A DNA stretch of 9,828 bases from Clostridia bacterium (lineage in GTDB: Bacteria > Bacillota > Sulfobacillia > SLMV01). The stretch spans positions 1 to 9,828 of the forward strand of contig PWGR01000190.1 of assembly GCA_003554565.1 (NCBI GenBank), given 5' to 3'. Below, piece after piece: positions 1 through 7,569 of the stretch. Under the pieces are notes generated by a model. That model was not told where the DNA came from and searched no databases. It saw only the letters and a program-made list of their open reading frames with translations. The position numbers and the translations under genes were made by a program. Position 1 is the first letter of the stretch; the number at the start of each line of letters is the position of its first letter.

Positions 1-38
1 GGGGCGAGGGGGCCGCACGAAAAATCGCCGGGGGCGGG

Positions 39-524
39 GTGATGCTGACGGTGAGTCTGGGCTTCACCCGGGCGGAGCGGTCCTCGCTGCGGGGGCGGCT
101 GGCGGACGAGGGGACCGGGGCCCCGGAGGCGGAGGATGTGGTGGTGGTCAGCCCGGACTGGACGGAGGGCGAGGTCACCGCGGAGCTGACCGCCGGGGTG
201 CGCCTGCGGGGCAGACCGTCCATGGTGGGTGAAAACGAGTGCGTGCTGGCCTCCGACCTGTCCCCCGACGGGGCCCGGGCGCTGCGCCGGGCCTGGCTGG
301 CGGGGCTGCCGGATGCCCGCATCTGCTACCGGGTGCGGGCACTGGCGGGCAAAAGACGTACTGGCGGCGGTGAGCGGGAGGGCGGTCGACGGGGGGCGGG
401 GCACCGGGTGAGGTTCGCGTACGCGGCCGGGGAGGCCTGCCCCTGGAATCTGCAGCTGGCCGGACCGCCGGCCCTGTCGGAGGAGGAGCTGCGCGCCGGA
501 CTCACCGTCGTGCGGCTCGAATAG
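39..524 (+). CDS. Small protein sharing a domain with the next gene; possibly 5'-partial and frameshifted
   Basis: I do not recognise the family. The frame opens with GTG at 39 followed directly by ATG at 42, but it is also open back to the window edge, so this may be the C-terminal part of a longer protein. G-rich sequence before 39 is only a weak ribosome binding site. There is no signal peptide or membrane segment. Residues 60-100 align without gaps to residues 147-187 of the next gene's product: both have P-S-x-(I/V)-G-x-N, then L-S-x-D-G-A, then a helix and a Tyr-containing strand. After residue 104 the reading becomes a low-complexity Gly/Arg stretch (KRRTGGGEREGGRRG), while the neighbouring frame between about 349 and 408 reads more like protein (KDVLAAVSGRAVDGG). 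This suggests two compensating single-base shifts. The stop lies 22 bases before the next start, so the two genes are probably co-transcribed. Confidence 0.6.
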   Translation: MMLTVSLGFTRAERSSLRGRLADEGTGAPEAEDVVVVSPDWTEGEVTAELTAGVRLRGRPSMVGENECVLASDLSPDGARALRRAWLAGLPDARICYRVRALAGKRRTGGGEREGGRRGAGHRVRFAYAAGEACPWNLQLAGPPALSEEELRAGLTVVRLE

Positions 525-530
525 AGAGGG

Positions 531-536
531 AAGGAG
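531..536 (+). promoter_or_regulatory. Ribosome binding site for the gene at 547
   Basis: AAGGAG inside the purine tract AGAGGGAAGGAGAG, ten bases before the ATG at 547. It lies in the 22-base gap after the preceding stop codon and supports ATG 547 as the true start. Confidence 0.7.
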
Positions 537-546
537 AGACGACAAT

Positions 547-2811
547 ATGCTGAACCTGTACGAATCGTTTCACGTGCCCGGGATACCGCACGTCAAGGTG
601 TACCGGGACGACGAGAGACCGCACAAGTTCTACATGGTATCGGAGCGGGCCGGCATCGCCCGCGACGGCAGCGGTAACCCCCTGTTCACTTTCATGCTCT
701 ACGCCCGCGATGTGGACCGGCTGCCCGAGGACCAGCTGGACATCGCCAACGGGTACCTGGCGGTCACCGCGCAGGCGGGAGTGTCCAGGGAGACGGAGGA
801 GGAGATCCGGGCGTACCTGCGGGAGATGCTGCAAAAGGAGCATCGGGCCGGCCGGCTGTATCTGTGGCGCCCGGTGCGCTACACCGAGCCGGAGCTGGGC
901 TATCCCGATCTTTGGCTGGACGGGTCGGTGCGGTTTAGGGCCCTGGGGCCGGACATGGTGCCCCACGAGGCCGGTTCGACTCAGCCCTCGCTCATCGGTG
1001 CCAACACGGCGAGCTTTTCGGCCACATTGAGCCAGGACGGGGCCGAGCTGTTCCGCCAGGCCCTAGAGGAAGAGCTGGTGCCCGCCGGGGTGTGGTACGA
1101 GCTGACATTCGCCGCCCGTATCCCGGCGGTGCAGATCCGCATCCGGGGCGACCGCGGGGCATTCTACCGGGAGGTGCGGGATTACGTGCGCCGCCGCCGG
1201 GAGACAGTGCACCGGTATCGTTTCCTCGGCTGGACGCACGAGATTACCCGCAGGGAAGAGTGGAGCGAGCTGGCGAGCATCACCGAGTTTTCCCGCACCT
1301 TCCACCACCTCACCATCGAGGTGGACGACTCCACCCTGCCGGGGGTCGATGATGAGATGAGGACGAGGCTGCTGAACATGGCCTTCGGCATAGTGCAGGA
1401 CAATGTCCTGCCCGGGTTCTTCGAGGCGGCGCTGCGGGAGGTGGCCGGCGAAGAGGAAGGGGATCCGGGCGACGGCGTGCCGGTGCACACCGTCGACACC
1501 GGGACGCTGGATATCACCATCAACCAGAGCACGGTGGTGGAGCAGAAGGTAAACCCGAGCGTAATCTTTTCCCAGGCCCTCAGCGCGGAGGAGCTGCGCG
1601 CGCGCACCAGCTACCTGAACCTGGACCGGCCGTATTTTCAGGAGCTTGACGTGCACATAAACGCCAACGTCAACTTCGACGACGATCCGGTGTACGGCCT
1701 GAAGGTGTTTCTGGAGTACGATCACACCGACGAGGCGCGGGGCGAGCGAATTCGGCGGGTGCGGGAGTTTCTGTTCCGTAGCGCCGAAGAGGTGGCCCGC
1801 TTCCGCGTCATCATGGCCCGGGACGCGGACGGGGTGCCCAGGGACTCCTACCGCTACTGGAGCGAGATAAGCTACGAGGACACGGGGGAGACCATCCGGG
1901 TGCCCCGGACGGGATCCACTGAGGCAGACGACCGGCAGCTGGTCATATCCTACAGCCGGTTGGGCTTCATCCGCGTCAATGTGCTTTTGGGAACCATGCC
2001 GGAGTCGGTCCGGGCGGTGCACGTCCGGATGCGCTATCCCGACTACAGTGCACCCAGCGCCGAGCAGTCGTTCGAGCTGAGCCGCGAACACCCGGCCGCC
2101 ACTTTCTTCACCTACACCGGCAAACCGGGCGAGCCCCAGTCCTATCACTACCAGATCAGCTACCTGCTGGCGGACGGCGGGCGCATGGATCTGCCGGAGC
2201 AGACCACAAGAGGCGAGACCCTGACCATCCGCGATCCCTTCGAGCGGACCGCGACGGTCCGTTTTCTGGGGCAGGCCGACTTCGCTATGGTGGAAAAGAT
2301 CATCGTCGACGCCGTCTACGAGGATGCGGCCAACGGCCTGCAGTCGACGCACCACGCCGAGATCGCGGAAAATGGCGAGGTGAGCGCGTGGACCCTCGGA
2401 CTGCGCGACCCCGGGCACAGCGAGTTCACCTACACCGTCACCATTATCAACCGCAACGGGTCCCGCGTGGAGCAGGGCAGGCAGCGGGCCGAGCTGGGCG
2501 GCACCATCCCGGTGGGACCGGGAGCCGTGGACGTGCTGGAGGTGACGGTCATCGGCTCCACCGCCGACTGGAGCAGGTACCAGCTGGTGGTGGTCTACCT
2601 GAAGTACGACGACGCGGACAACGACATCTACGAGACACAGAGCCTCACTTTCCGCTCCGCGGCCGACCCGGACGAGAGCTGGAAGGTGCTGCTGCGGGAC
2701 AGAAAGAGGCGGTCGTACAGCTACCGGCTGCGCTTCATCGGGGCCGATCCCGGAGATAACCGGGAAACGGCGTGGACCGGGACGGACGATACTGTATTGA
2801 TCATCCAGTGA
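547..2811 (+). CDS. Large multidomain protein with four C-terminal beta-sandwich-like repeats, unknown function
   Basis: A 754-residue protein of no family I can name. It has no signal peptide or membrane segment, so it is probably cytoplasmic unless exported by a dedicated route. The N-terminal segment (about 10-55) carries G-I-P-H-V-K-V-Y-R-D-D, which recurs in the following gene's product. Residues 147-200 form the segment shared with the preceding small protein (P-S-L-I-G-A-N, then L-S-Q-D-G-A, helix, strand, A-R-I-P-A). Residues 205-300 are charged and partly helical. Residues 362-754 can be divided into four units of about 95-110 residues (near 362, 471, 566 and 659). Each has an early strand with an aromatic-acidic end (FLEYD, RMRYPD, DAVYED, YLKYDD) and a late aromatic strand followed by a turn (YRYWSEISYED, YHYQISY, FTYTVTIINRNG, YSYRLRF), as expected of Ig/fibronectin-like sandwiches. 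No catalytic motif was seen. A good ribosome binding site precedes ATG 547, and the stop is followed almost at once by the next gene. A structural or binding role is inference. Confidence 0.85.
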   Translation: MLNLYESFHVPGIPHVKVYRDDERPHKFYMVSERAGIARDGSGNPLFTFMLYARDVDRLPEDQLDIANGYLAVTAQAGVSRETEEEIRAYLREMLQKEHRAGRLYLWRPVRYTEPELGYPDLWLDGSVRFRALGPDMVPHEAGSTQPSLIGANTASFSATLSQDGAELFRQALEEELVPAGVWYELTFAARIPAVQIRIRGDRGAFYREVRDYVRRRRETVHRYRFLGWTHEITRREEWSELASITEFSRTFHHLTIEVDDSTLPGVDDEMRTRLLNMAFGIVQDNVLPGFFEAALREVAGEEEGDPGDGVPVHTVDTGTLDITINQSTVVEQKVNPSVIFSQALSAEELRARTSYLNLDRPYFQELDVHINANVNFDDDPVYGLKVFLEYDHTDEARGERIRRVREFLFRSAEEVARFRVIMARDADGVPRDSYRYWSEISYEDTGETIRVPRTGSTEADDRQLVISYSRLGFIRVNVLLGTMPESVRAVHVRMRYPDYSAPSAEQSFELSREHPAATFFTYTGKPGEPQSYHYQISYLLADGGRMDLPEQTTRGETLTIRDPFERTATVRFLGQADFAMVEKIIVDAVYEDAANGLQSTHHAEIAENGEVSAWTLGLRDPGHSEFTYTVTIINRNGSRVEQGRQRAELGGTIPVGPGAVDVLEVTVIGSTADWSRYQLVVVYLKYDDADNDIYETQSLTFRSAADPDESWKVLLRDRKRRSYSYRLRFIGADPGDNRETAWTGTDDTVLIIQ

Positions 2812-2816
2812 GGGAG
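2810..2816 (+). promoter_or_regulatory. Ribosome binding site choosing the GTG start at 2825
   Basis: GAGGGAG overlaps the upstream stop codon and ends eight bases before GTG 2825. The alternative GTG at 2816 lies inside this site and would have no spacing, so 2825 is preferred. Confidence 0.65.
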
Positions 2817-2824
2817 TGAGAATC

Positions 2825-5065
2825 GTGTCCGATGCACACAACCGGATTGAAATCAAGCAGGTGCCGCTGAAGGTGCGGTCGATGGGCCGTCCGGTGACTT
2901 CGCTCGAGCTGTCGCAGGTGCAGAAGATGCTGCATCTGGAGGCCGAACGGGACGCCCCCCGCTTTTTTCGGAGCGAAGAGCCCGTGCGGGACGACCGCGC
3001 CTACAAGGCGCGTGACGGAAAGCTGTATTACCGTCCCCAGCTGCGGGTGGCCGCGCGGGCGGTCGGGCGGTCGGGTCCGGAGGTGGCGTTTCTCAAAGAC
3101 GCAGACGGCGGTATCTCGCTGCGGCTGGTGCTGGAGGAACGGCCCCCGGAGGGGATACCCGGGAATGCCCGGCCCCTGGATGTACGGGTGGAGGAGATGA
3201 CGCTGCGCTGGGAACCGGACGGGGAGTGGACGTTTTCGGAGCCGCTTGTGATGTCCAACGACCGGGCGGACGAGCCGGGTGCCCCGGCATTTCACATCGT
3301 CGCCGGGTCCGAGGTCGCACAGCACCGACTGGATGAGCTGTACCGGGCGCTCTCGGATTCCGGAGCCCGCGCGCGCCTGCACGTCGAGCTCAGCTACGGA
3401 TACTGGGTGGACGGCGGTGCAGCGGATCCTGTGCGCAAACCCCACAAACCCGACATCGACCGGCACTTTTCCATGCGGGTCAAGACGCCGGAGGCGCTGC
3501 TCAGGGCCGTAAAGGGGGAGCCGGCGTTCGACGTGAAGAAAATTACGGAGGCGATCCGGTCGGGTGATGCCGTCACGACGAAGCCCGGGATAGGGAAGGC
3601 ATCCGTGGTGCAGCTGCCCCCGATCTCCGGCGTGCTGAACGAGTCCGCGGCGGCCAAGCTGAAGGACCCTGACTGGCCGGAGCGGACGTGGACCGAGCAC
3701 CTGGACCGTCTCGCGGAGCCGGATTTTTTCGCCGGGACGGTAGTGCGCAAGCTGGAGTTTTTCTTTGCGCCGTCTCTCGACGCCAACCGGCCCATCTACG
3801 CTGCCCTGCGGGAAGAGGAGTCGCTGCCGGCCGAGTGGACGGATTCTCCCTACGGGATGATCTGCCGTTCGCCTTTCCCCAACACGGTATACCGCCTGCC
3901 CGACGGGCTGCGTCTGGCCTACGACGAGGAGCTGGGGATTCCCCACGTCATCCCCGTGCTGTACCGGGACGATGACGGGGAGCCGCGGGTGCGGGTGACC
4001 CTGCGCGCCGTGCCCTGGCACGATCCACAAAAGCTGGTGCAGCTGCGCGACTGGCTGCAGGCCCTCAGCGACGGCGCGTACGTTCATCCGCACGTGGTCA
4101 CCGGCGGCTACCGGGAGGCCAGCCTCTCACTGGGCGGCATGTTCCCCGAAGGCATTCAGACGGTGGGCGATCAGGTCGCCGAGATCAGCCTGGAGGGGGG
4201 GATCGATCTGACGCTGGACGTGACGGCGGAATTCTACCGCCACCTGTGCGAGATGCTGAGCGCCCTCACCGGCCTCACCGGCGAGGTTGCGGTGGCCGTG
4301 GAGGTCGAGATCGCCGGCGGAGAGGACCCGCCCGAGAGGCTGACCCGCCGCATCCCCATGCGCCTGCGCTTCCGGGAGCTGGCCGGCCTGCCGGTGCAGG
4401 TGCACCTGGACGAGGGAGTCCTGTCCCCCGGGGAGGTGCGTCTACAAAACCGGGCGTCGACGCCCGTGCAGGTCGGGGGCTTTTACCCCCGTCTGCTGCA
4501 GGTGGACAGCAACTCGGTCGTCCCCCTGGGGGCGTTTCCCGCGGCCACGTCGACCCCCTTCCCCCTGAAGATCGGAGCGGATGATGAAACTTCTGTGGAT
4601 CTGCGCCCGGGCGAGGAGGTCGACGGCGCGCTATGGAACGCCGTCGCCGTGGAGCTGGCCGACCCGCGGCTGATGCAGCCGCCCGAGGAGACGCTCGACC
4701 GCGTCCACCGGGTGCTACCGCGCGGAAGCGTCCGGTGGGTGATCGAGGCAGAGTGCCCGGTATTTATGGCGGATTCCGTCCCGGATGGTTTTGCCGATCT
4801 GCACGCGGTGGAGGTGCAGATTGTGCGGGACGGTCATTCGCCGCTGCAGATGGCGCTGGGCCGCGGCGACGAGGCGCGGGCCCAGGTCTCCCTGGATGTG
4901 ACGCTTCCTGATCTGCTGGGGGAGGAGGCCGAGCGGCTGCACCAGTTCTCCTATCGGGTGCGCAACATCTACCTGGATCGGATCGGTGCGTGGAGCGAGG
5001 CACGGGAGACTGCGGGTAGCCGCCTCTTCGTCGTGCCCAATCCGGTAGAAGAGGACGAGAGATAG
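2825..5065 (+). CDS. Large protein related in part to its upstream neighbour, unknown function
   Basis: A 746-residue protein counted from GTG 2825; a start at 2816 would add three residues. I cannot name the family and see no signal peptide, membrane helix or catalytic motif. Residues 371-387 contain G-I-P-H-V-I-P-V-L-Y-R-D-D-D, matching the N-terminal segment of the preceding protein with a two-residue insertion. The region that follows (about 425-500) repeats a beta-helix-beta pattern like that shared by the first two genes. An earlier helix-strand unit (about 168-192) is similar in shape. Residues 240-300 include a Lys/Gly-rich stretch. The last 100 residues (about 640-740) resemble one beta-sandwich unit of the preceding protein, with the late aromatic strand QFSYRV. 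The gene lies 13 bases after the preceding stop, and its own TAG overlaps the next GTG by one base, so its translation is probably coupled to the enzyme downstream. A partner or scaffold role is inference. Confidence 0.85.
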   Translation: MSDAHNRIEIKQVPLKVRSMGRPVTSLELSQVQKMLHLEAERDAPRFFRSEEPVRDDRAYKARDGKLYYRPQLRVAARAVGRSGPEVAFLKDADGGISLRLVLEERPPEGIPGNARPLDVRVEEMTLRWEPDGEWTFSEPLVMSNDRADEPGAPAFHIVAGSEVAQHRLDELYRALSDSGARARLHVELSYGYWVDGGAADPVRKPHKPDIDRHFSMRVKTPEALLRAVKGEPAFDVKKITEAIRSGDAVTTKPGIGKASVVQLPPISGVLNESAAAKLKDPDWPERTWTEHLDRLAEPDFFAGTVVRKLEFFFAPSLDANRPIYAALREEESLPAEWTDSPYGMICRSPFPNTVYRLPDGLRLAYDEELGIPHVIPVLYRDDDGEPRVRVTLRAVPWHDPQKLVQLRDWLQALSDGAYVHPHVVTGGYREASLSLGGMFPEGIQTVGDQVAEISLEGGIDLTLDVTAEFYRHLCEMLSALTGLTGEVAVAVEVEIAGGEDPPERLTRRIPMRLRFRELAGLPVQVHLDEGVLSPGEVRLQNRASTPVQVGGFYPRLLQVDSNSVVPLGAFPAATSTPFPLKIGADDETSVDLRPGEEVDGALWNAVAVELADPRLMQPPEETLDRVHRVLPRGSVRWVIEAECPVFMADSVPDGFADLHAVEVQIVRDGHSPLQMALGRGDEARAQVSLDVTLPDLLGEEAERLHQFSYRVRNIYLDRIGAWSEARETAGSRLFVVPNPVEEDER

Positions 5066-7107
5066 TGACGCCGACCGGCCCCCTCGAGCGGGGCATCGCC
5101 TATCTGGTGCGCGGGCAGGGCCGCACCGGGGGCTTCGCCGACTTCTGGTTGCCGGTGGGCGCATCCGACGCCTGGGTCACCGCCTACGTCGGTCTGGCCC
5201 TGCATGAGGCTGCGCAGTCGGCCGACCTCTCCGGGCCCTGGCGGCGGGCCGCGGGCTGCTGCGCGCGGCGGTCCGCGCAGTGGCTCCGGCGGCAGCCGCG
5301 CCCGATGCGGGGCTGGGGATACAACGGCAATGTGCCGCCCGACGCCGACTCCACGGCGCACGCTATCTCGCTTCTGGCGCGCACCGGGCTCCAGGTCCCG
5401 CCCGATGCCCTGGCCTTTATGCGTGAACACGAGGTGCCCGGCCGGGGTTTTCTCACCTACCGCTACCGCCATCCTGCGCATCCGTGGAGAGCGCTTGCGC
5501 CGGATGTCACCGCCGCGGTACTGCGCGCACTGGCCGATGCGGGCGAGCTGAAGGCGGGGGAGCTGGCCCGGGCTTGGGTGCGTCTGCTGGGTGGGGCGCA
5601 GGACGAACGGGGATGGTGGAGCAGCCTGTGGTGGCCGACGCCCAGCTATCCCACGGGTCTGGTCCTGGAGGTGTGGGCCGCGGCCGGACGGCCCGGGCTG
5701 CAGAGGCCAGTCGATGGAAATTTCCCTGAGACCTCTGCCTTCGATGCGGCGTGGGCGCGGCGGGCACAGCGTGCGCTGCGCCGGGAGAAAGTGCCGGTAC
5801 TGCGGCGGCTGGTAGGCGCGCAGGCGGCCGACGGGGGCTGGTCTGCCGCCGGGATCCTGCGCGTGCCCTCGCCCGGAGGGGACACCTGCGCCGCGGAGCG
5901 GACGCTCATCGGCCGCGACGACCGGAGGCTCTTTACCACGGCGACGGCGGTGACGTCCCTGTGTGCGGACCGCCCGCGGGAATATGCAGCAGCTGTGGGA
6001 CGATCGGATGATCGAAGACCCCCCGGGGTGCGGTCGCCGCTGGGCGCTCATCTCGATGCGCAGGTGGTGCGGGCGGCGCGAGTGCTCGGGTTGAGCCACG
6101 GCTGCGCCGATGACGCGCGGGCGCTCTTTGCCTCTCTGACTGCCCGAAGTCTGGCTCCGCCCTGCCCCTGGCCCTCGCAACAGCTGTCGTCGCTGGCCGG
6201 GGGCTCGCCCATCGAATTCTCCGTCCGGCTGGGAGAGGGATCCAAGCCGGCCCTGCGCTACGCGGCGGAGATCGGCAGTCCGCTGTCTGCGCCGTATCGG
6301 CGGGCCGTCCGCGGCCTCGGAGACCTGGCCGTGGTGGCCGGTGCTCTGGGATACAGTGATGGCTGGGAGCGTGCCAGGCGGGGCGTGAGGACTCTGGTGT
6401 CGCCGGCTTGGACGGTACCGGATTACCTGCGTTTTTGGGTGTGGACGGGCGTGCAGCACACAGAGGATGCGCCGCCGGTACTGAAGATTTATGTGAACCT
6501 GCTGCACGGGGAGGCCGGTCCGGCGCGGGGTCGGTTGGAGACCGCCCTGGCCGCTGCGGGCATCCCGCCTTCCAGCGCCCGCGCACGGATCTTCGATCGG
6601 CTGGACGGCGCGGGATTTCCGCAGGAGCTGGGGTTCGGACTGGGAGGGGGCGGGACCTTCGGCTGCAAGGTGTACTATGAGCTCCCGGGGTGGCGGCGCT
6701 TTCTCGTCGAACAGCTGCTGGTGTTGGCCGGGCTTCCGGCGGACGGAGATGCTCTCTGTCCCCGGATTGCGGGTGTGCTGCGGGAGTCGCTGGCTGCCCG
6801 GCAGAAGAGCGGGGTGGCGCTGCGCCTGGATGTAGACGACGGCGAGGTGGTCGAGGTGACAATGGCGGCGCCGTTCCCACTTCCCCTCATCGGACACCGC
6901 GAGACTGCCGACCGGGTGGCCGCATGGATCAAGTCCCTGGGGTGGGATGTGTCTCCCTATCGGGCGCTGAGCGGCATGCTGCTGGAGGACTGGGAGGCCC
7001 AGGAACGCGCGCCGGGGCAGCTGCACAGCCTGTTTACCCGGACGCTGTCGGCAGGCGGATCCTCGGCGGCCGTCTATCTGCGGCCCTGTCTGCCGATGCG
7101 CGGCTGA
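5065..7107 (+). CDS. Fused alpha/alpha-toroid (terpene-cyclase-like) and ABBA prenyltransferase-like protein
   Basis: A 680-residue protein starting at GTG 5065, which overlaps the upstream TAG by one base; GAGG at 5051-5054 can serve as ribosome binding site. Residues 1 to about 370 look like the helical toroid of squalene-hopene cyclase and related proteins. QW-type motifs lie at 18-24 (QGRTGGF), 179-185 (QDERGWW) and 253-259 (QAADGGW), and RGWGYN at 82-87 is followed by P-D-A-D-S-T-A at 92-98, placed like the P-D-V-D-D-T-A acid motif of that family. Residues 381-680 look like an ABBA-fold prenyltransferase of the DMATS/CymD type (Trp_DMAT). P-I-E-F-S (382-386) resembles the strand holding the substrate-binding Glu. 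Two K-x-Y motifs (474-476 in LKIYVN and 535-537 in KVYYEL) resemble the pyrophosphate-shield strands, and the end contains VYLRP. The Arg usually two residues before the second KxY Lys is Gly here. There is no signal peptide or transmembrane segment. Transfer of a prenyl group to an aromatic substrate, possibly followed by cyclisation, is inference; either half could be catalytically dead. Confidence 0.8.
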   Translation: MTPTGPLERGIAYLVRGQGRTGGFADFWLPVGASDAWVTAYVGLALHEAAQSADLSGPWRRAAGCCARRSAQWLRRQPRPMRGWGYNGNVPPDADSTAHAISLLARTGLQVPPDALAFMREHEVPGRGFLTYRYRHPAHPWRALAPDVTAAVLRALADAGELKAGELARAWVRLLGGAQDERGWWSSLWWPTPSYPTGLVLEVWAAAGRPGLQRPVDGNFPETSAFDAAWARRAQRALRREKVPVLRRLVGAQAADGGWSAAGILRVPSPGGDTCAAERTLIGRDDRRLFTTATAVTSLCADRPREYAAAVGRSDDRRPPGVRSPLGAHLDAQVVRAARVLGLSHGCADDARALFASLTARSLAPPCPWPSQQLSSLAGGSPIEFSVRLGEGSKPALRYAAEIGSPLSAPYRRAVRGLGDLAVVAGALGYSDGWERARRGVRTLVSPAWTVPDYLRFWVWTGVQHTEDAPPVLKIYVNLLHGEAGPARGRLETALAAAGIPPSSARARIFDRLDGAGFPQELGFGLGGGGTFGCKVYYELPGWRRFLVEQLLVLAGLPADGDALCPRIAGVLRESLAARQKSGVALRLDVDDGEVVEVTMAAPFPLPLIGHRETADRVAAWIKSLGWDVSPYRALSGMLLEDWEAQERAPGQLHSLFTRTLSAGGSSAAVYLRPCLPMRG

Positions 7108-7569
7108 CGGGAGCAGATTCTCACCCGGAAACAACCCCACAGCATCAGAGACTACTTTCCTGCAGTGGTATTGGCAAACCGGTCGATGGATATTCCAGGG
7201 CGTCCAGCATGCGCCTCCTGCCGGTATCCTTGCGGCACCTGGCCACCCCTTCTGGTCGATGTCCAGGTGTGTGGTCATCTCGATTTTATGAAATCCTGGC
7301 GCTAAATTGTCCCCTATTGGCGCGGCGGTGTGCTCCTCTATGGCGGAGTGAAATTCGTTCAGAACTTGCTCAGAAATGAGGAGCGGCCCCCATCTGCGTC
7401 TGCAGCCAGGGTATTTTCACCCATCAGTAAGTGAGGACGATTCATCTGTACTTGTGGGTACGATGGATCGGTCGGGCCGGGGGCAACGCAGGTGGCCACT
7501 GGCACCTGAACCACGAACGTGTGTGGTGGCGCATATTCTGCGACCCTGTTAATCTGACTGAGGGCACAG
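7108..7569. other. Gene-poor interval of about 460 bases between the two gene blocks
   Basis: I see no convincing gene here. Open frames are short or are extensions of frames overlapping neighbouring genes, and they show no recognisable protein. Base composition is visibly less GC-rich than upstream. No clear rho-independent terminator follows the stop at 7107. The only structure noted is a short inverted repeat, GATTT-TATG-AAATC (7282-7295), and TGGCGC occurring twice (7297-7302 and 7318-7323) around AATTGTCCCC. That arrangement faintly resembles an insertion-sequence end, but no transposase remnant can be read. The interval should contain the promoter of the transporter at 7570, but no convincing -35/-10 pair stands out. 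Confidence 0.5.

Noticed and set aside
1063..2856. A 597-residue open frame on the minus strand
   Set aside because: It lies opposite the 754-residue gene, which has a ribosome binding site and ordered repeats. The minus-strand product shows no family features.
2801..4093. A 430-residue open frame on the minus strand
   Set aside because: It mirrors the codon pattern of the gene at 2825 and has no motif or ribosome binding site that I can see.
4969..7278. A 769-residue open frame on the minus strand, beginning in the gene-poor interval and covering the fusion protein gene
   Set aside because: It is antisense to a gene with recognisable motifs, and its translation is Arg/Pro/Gln-rich without any motif. 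Long antisense frames are expected in such GC-rich coding DNA.
7140..7278. Possible transposase start read on the minus strand (MTTHLD...)
   Set aside because: Only a few residues look suggestive; neither this frame nor its neighbours continue into a recognisable IstB or other transposase.
7282..7295. Short inverted repeat GATTT-TATG-AAATC
   Set aside because: A five-base AT-rich stem with no T-run and no position relative to a gene that suggests function; likely chance.
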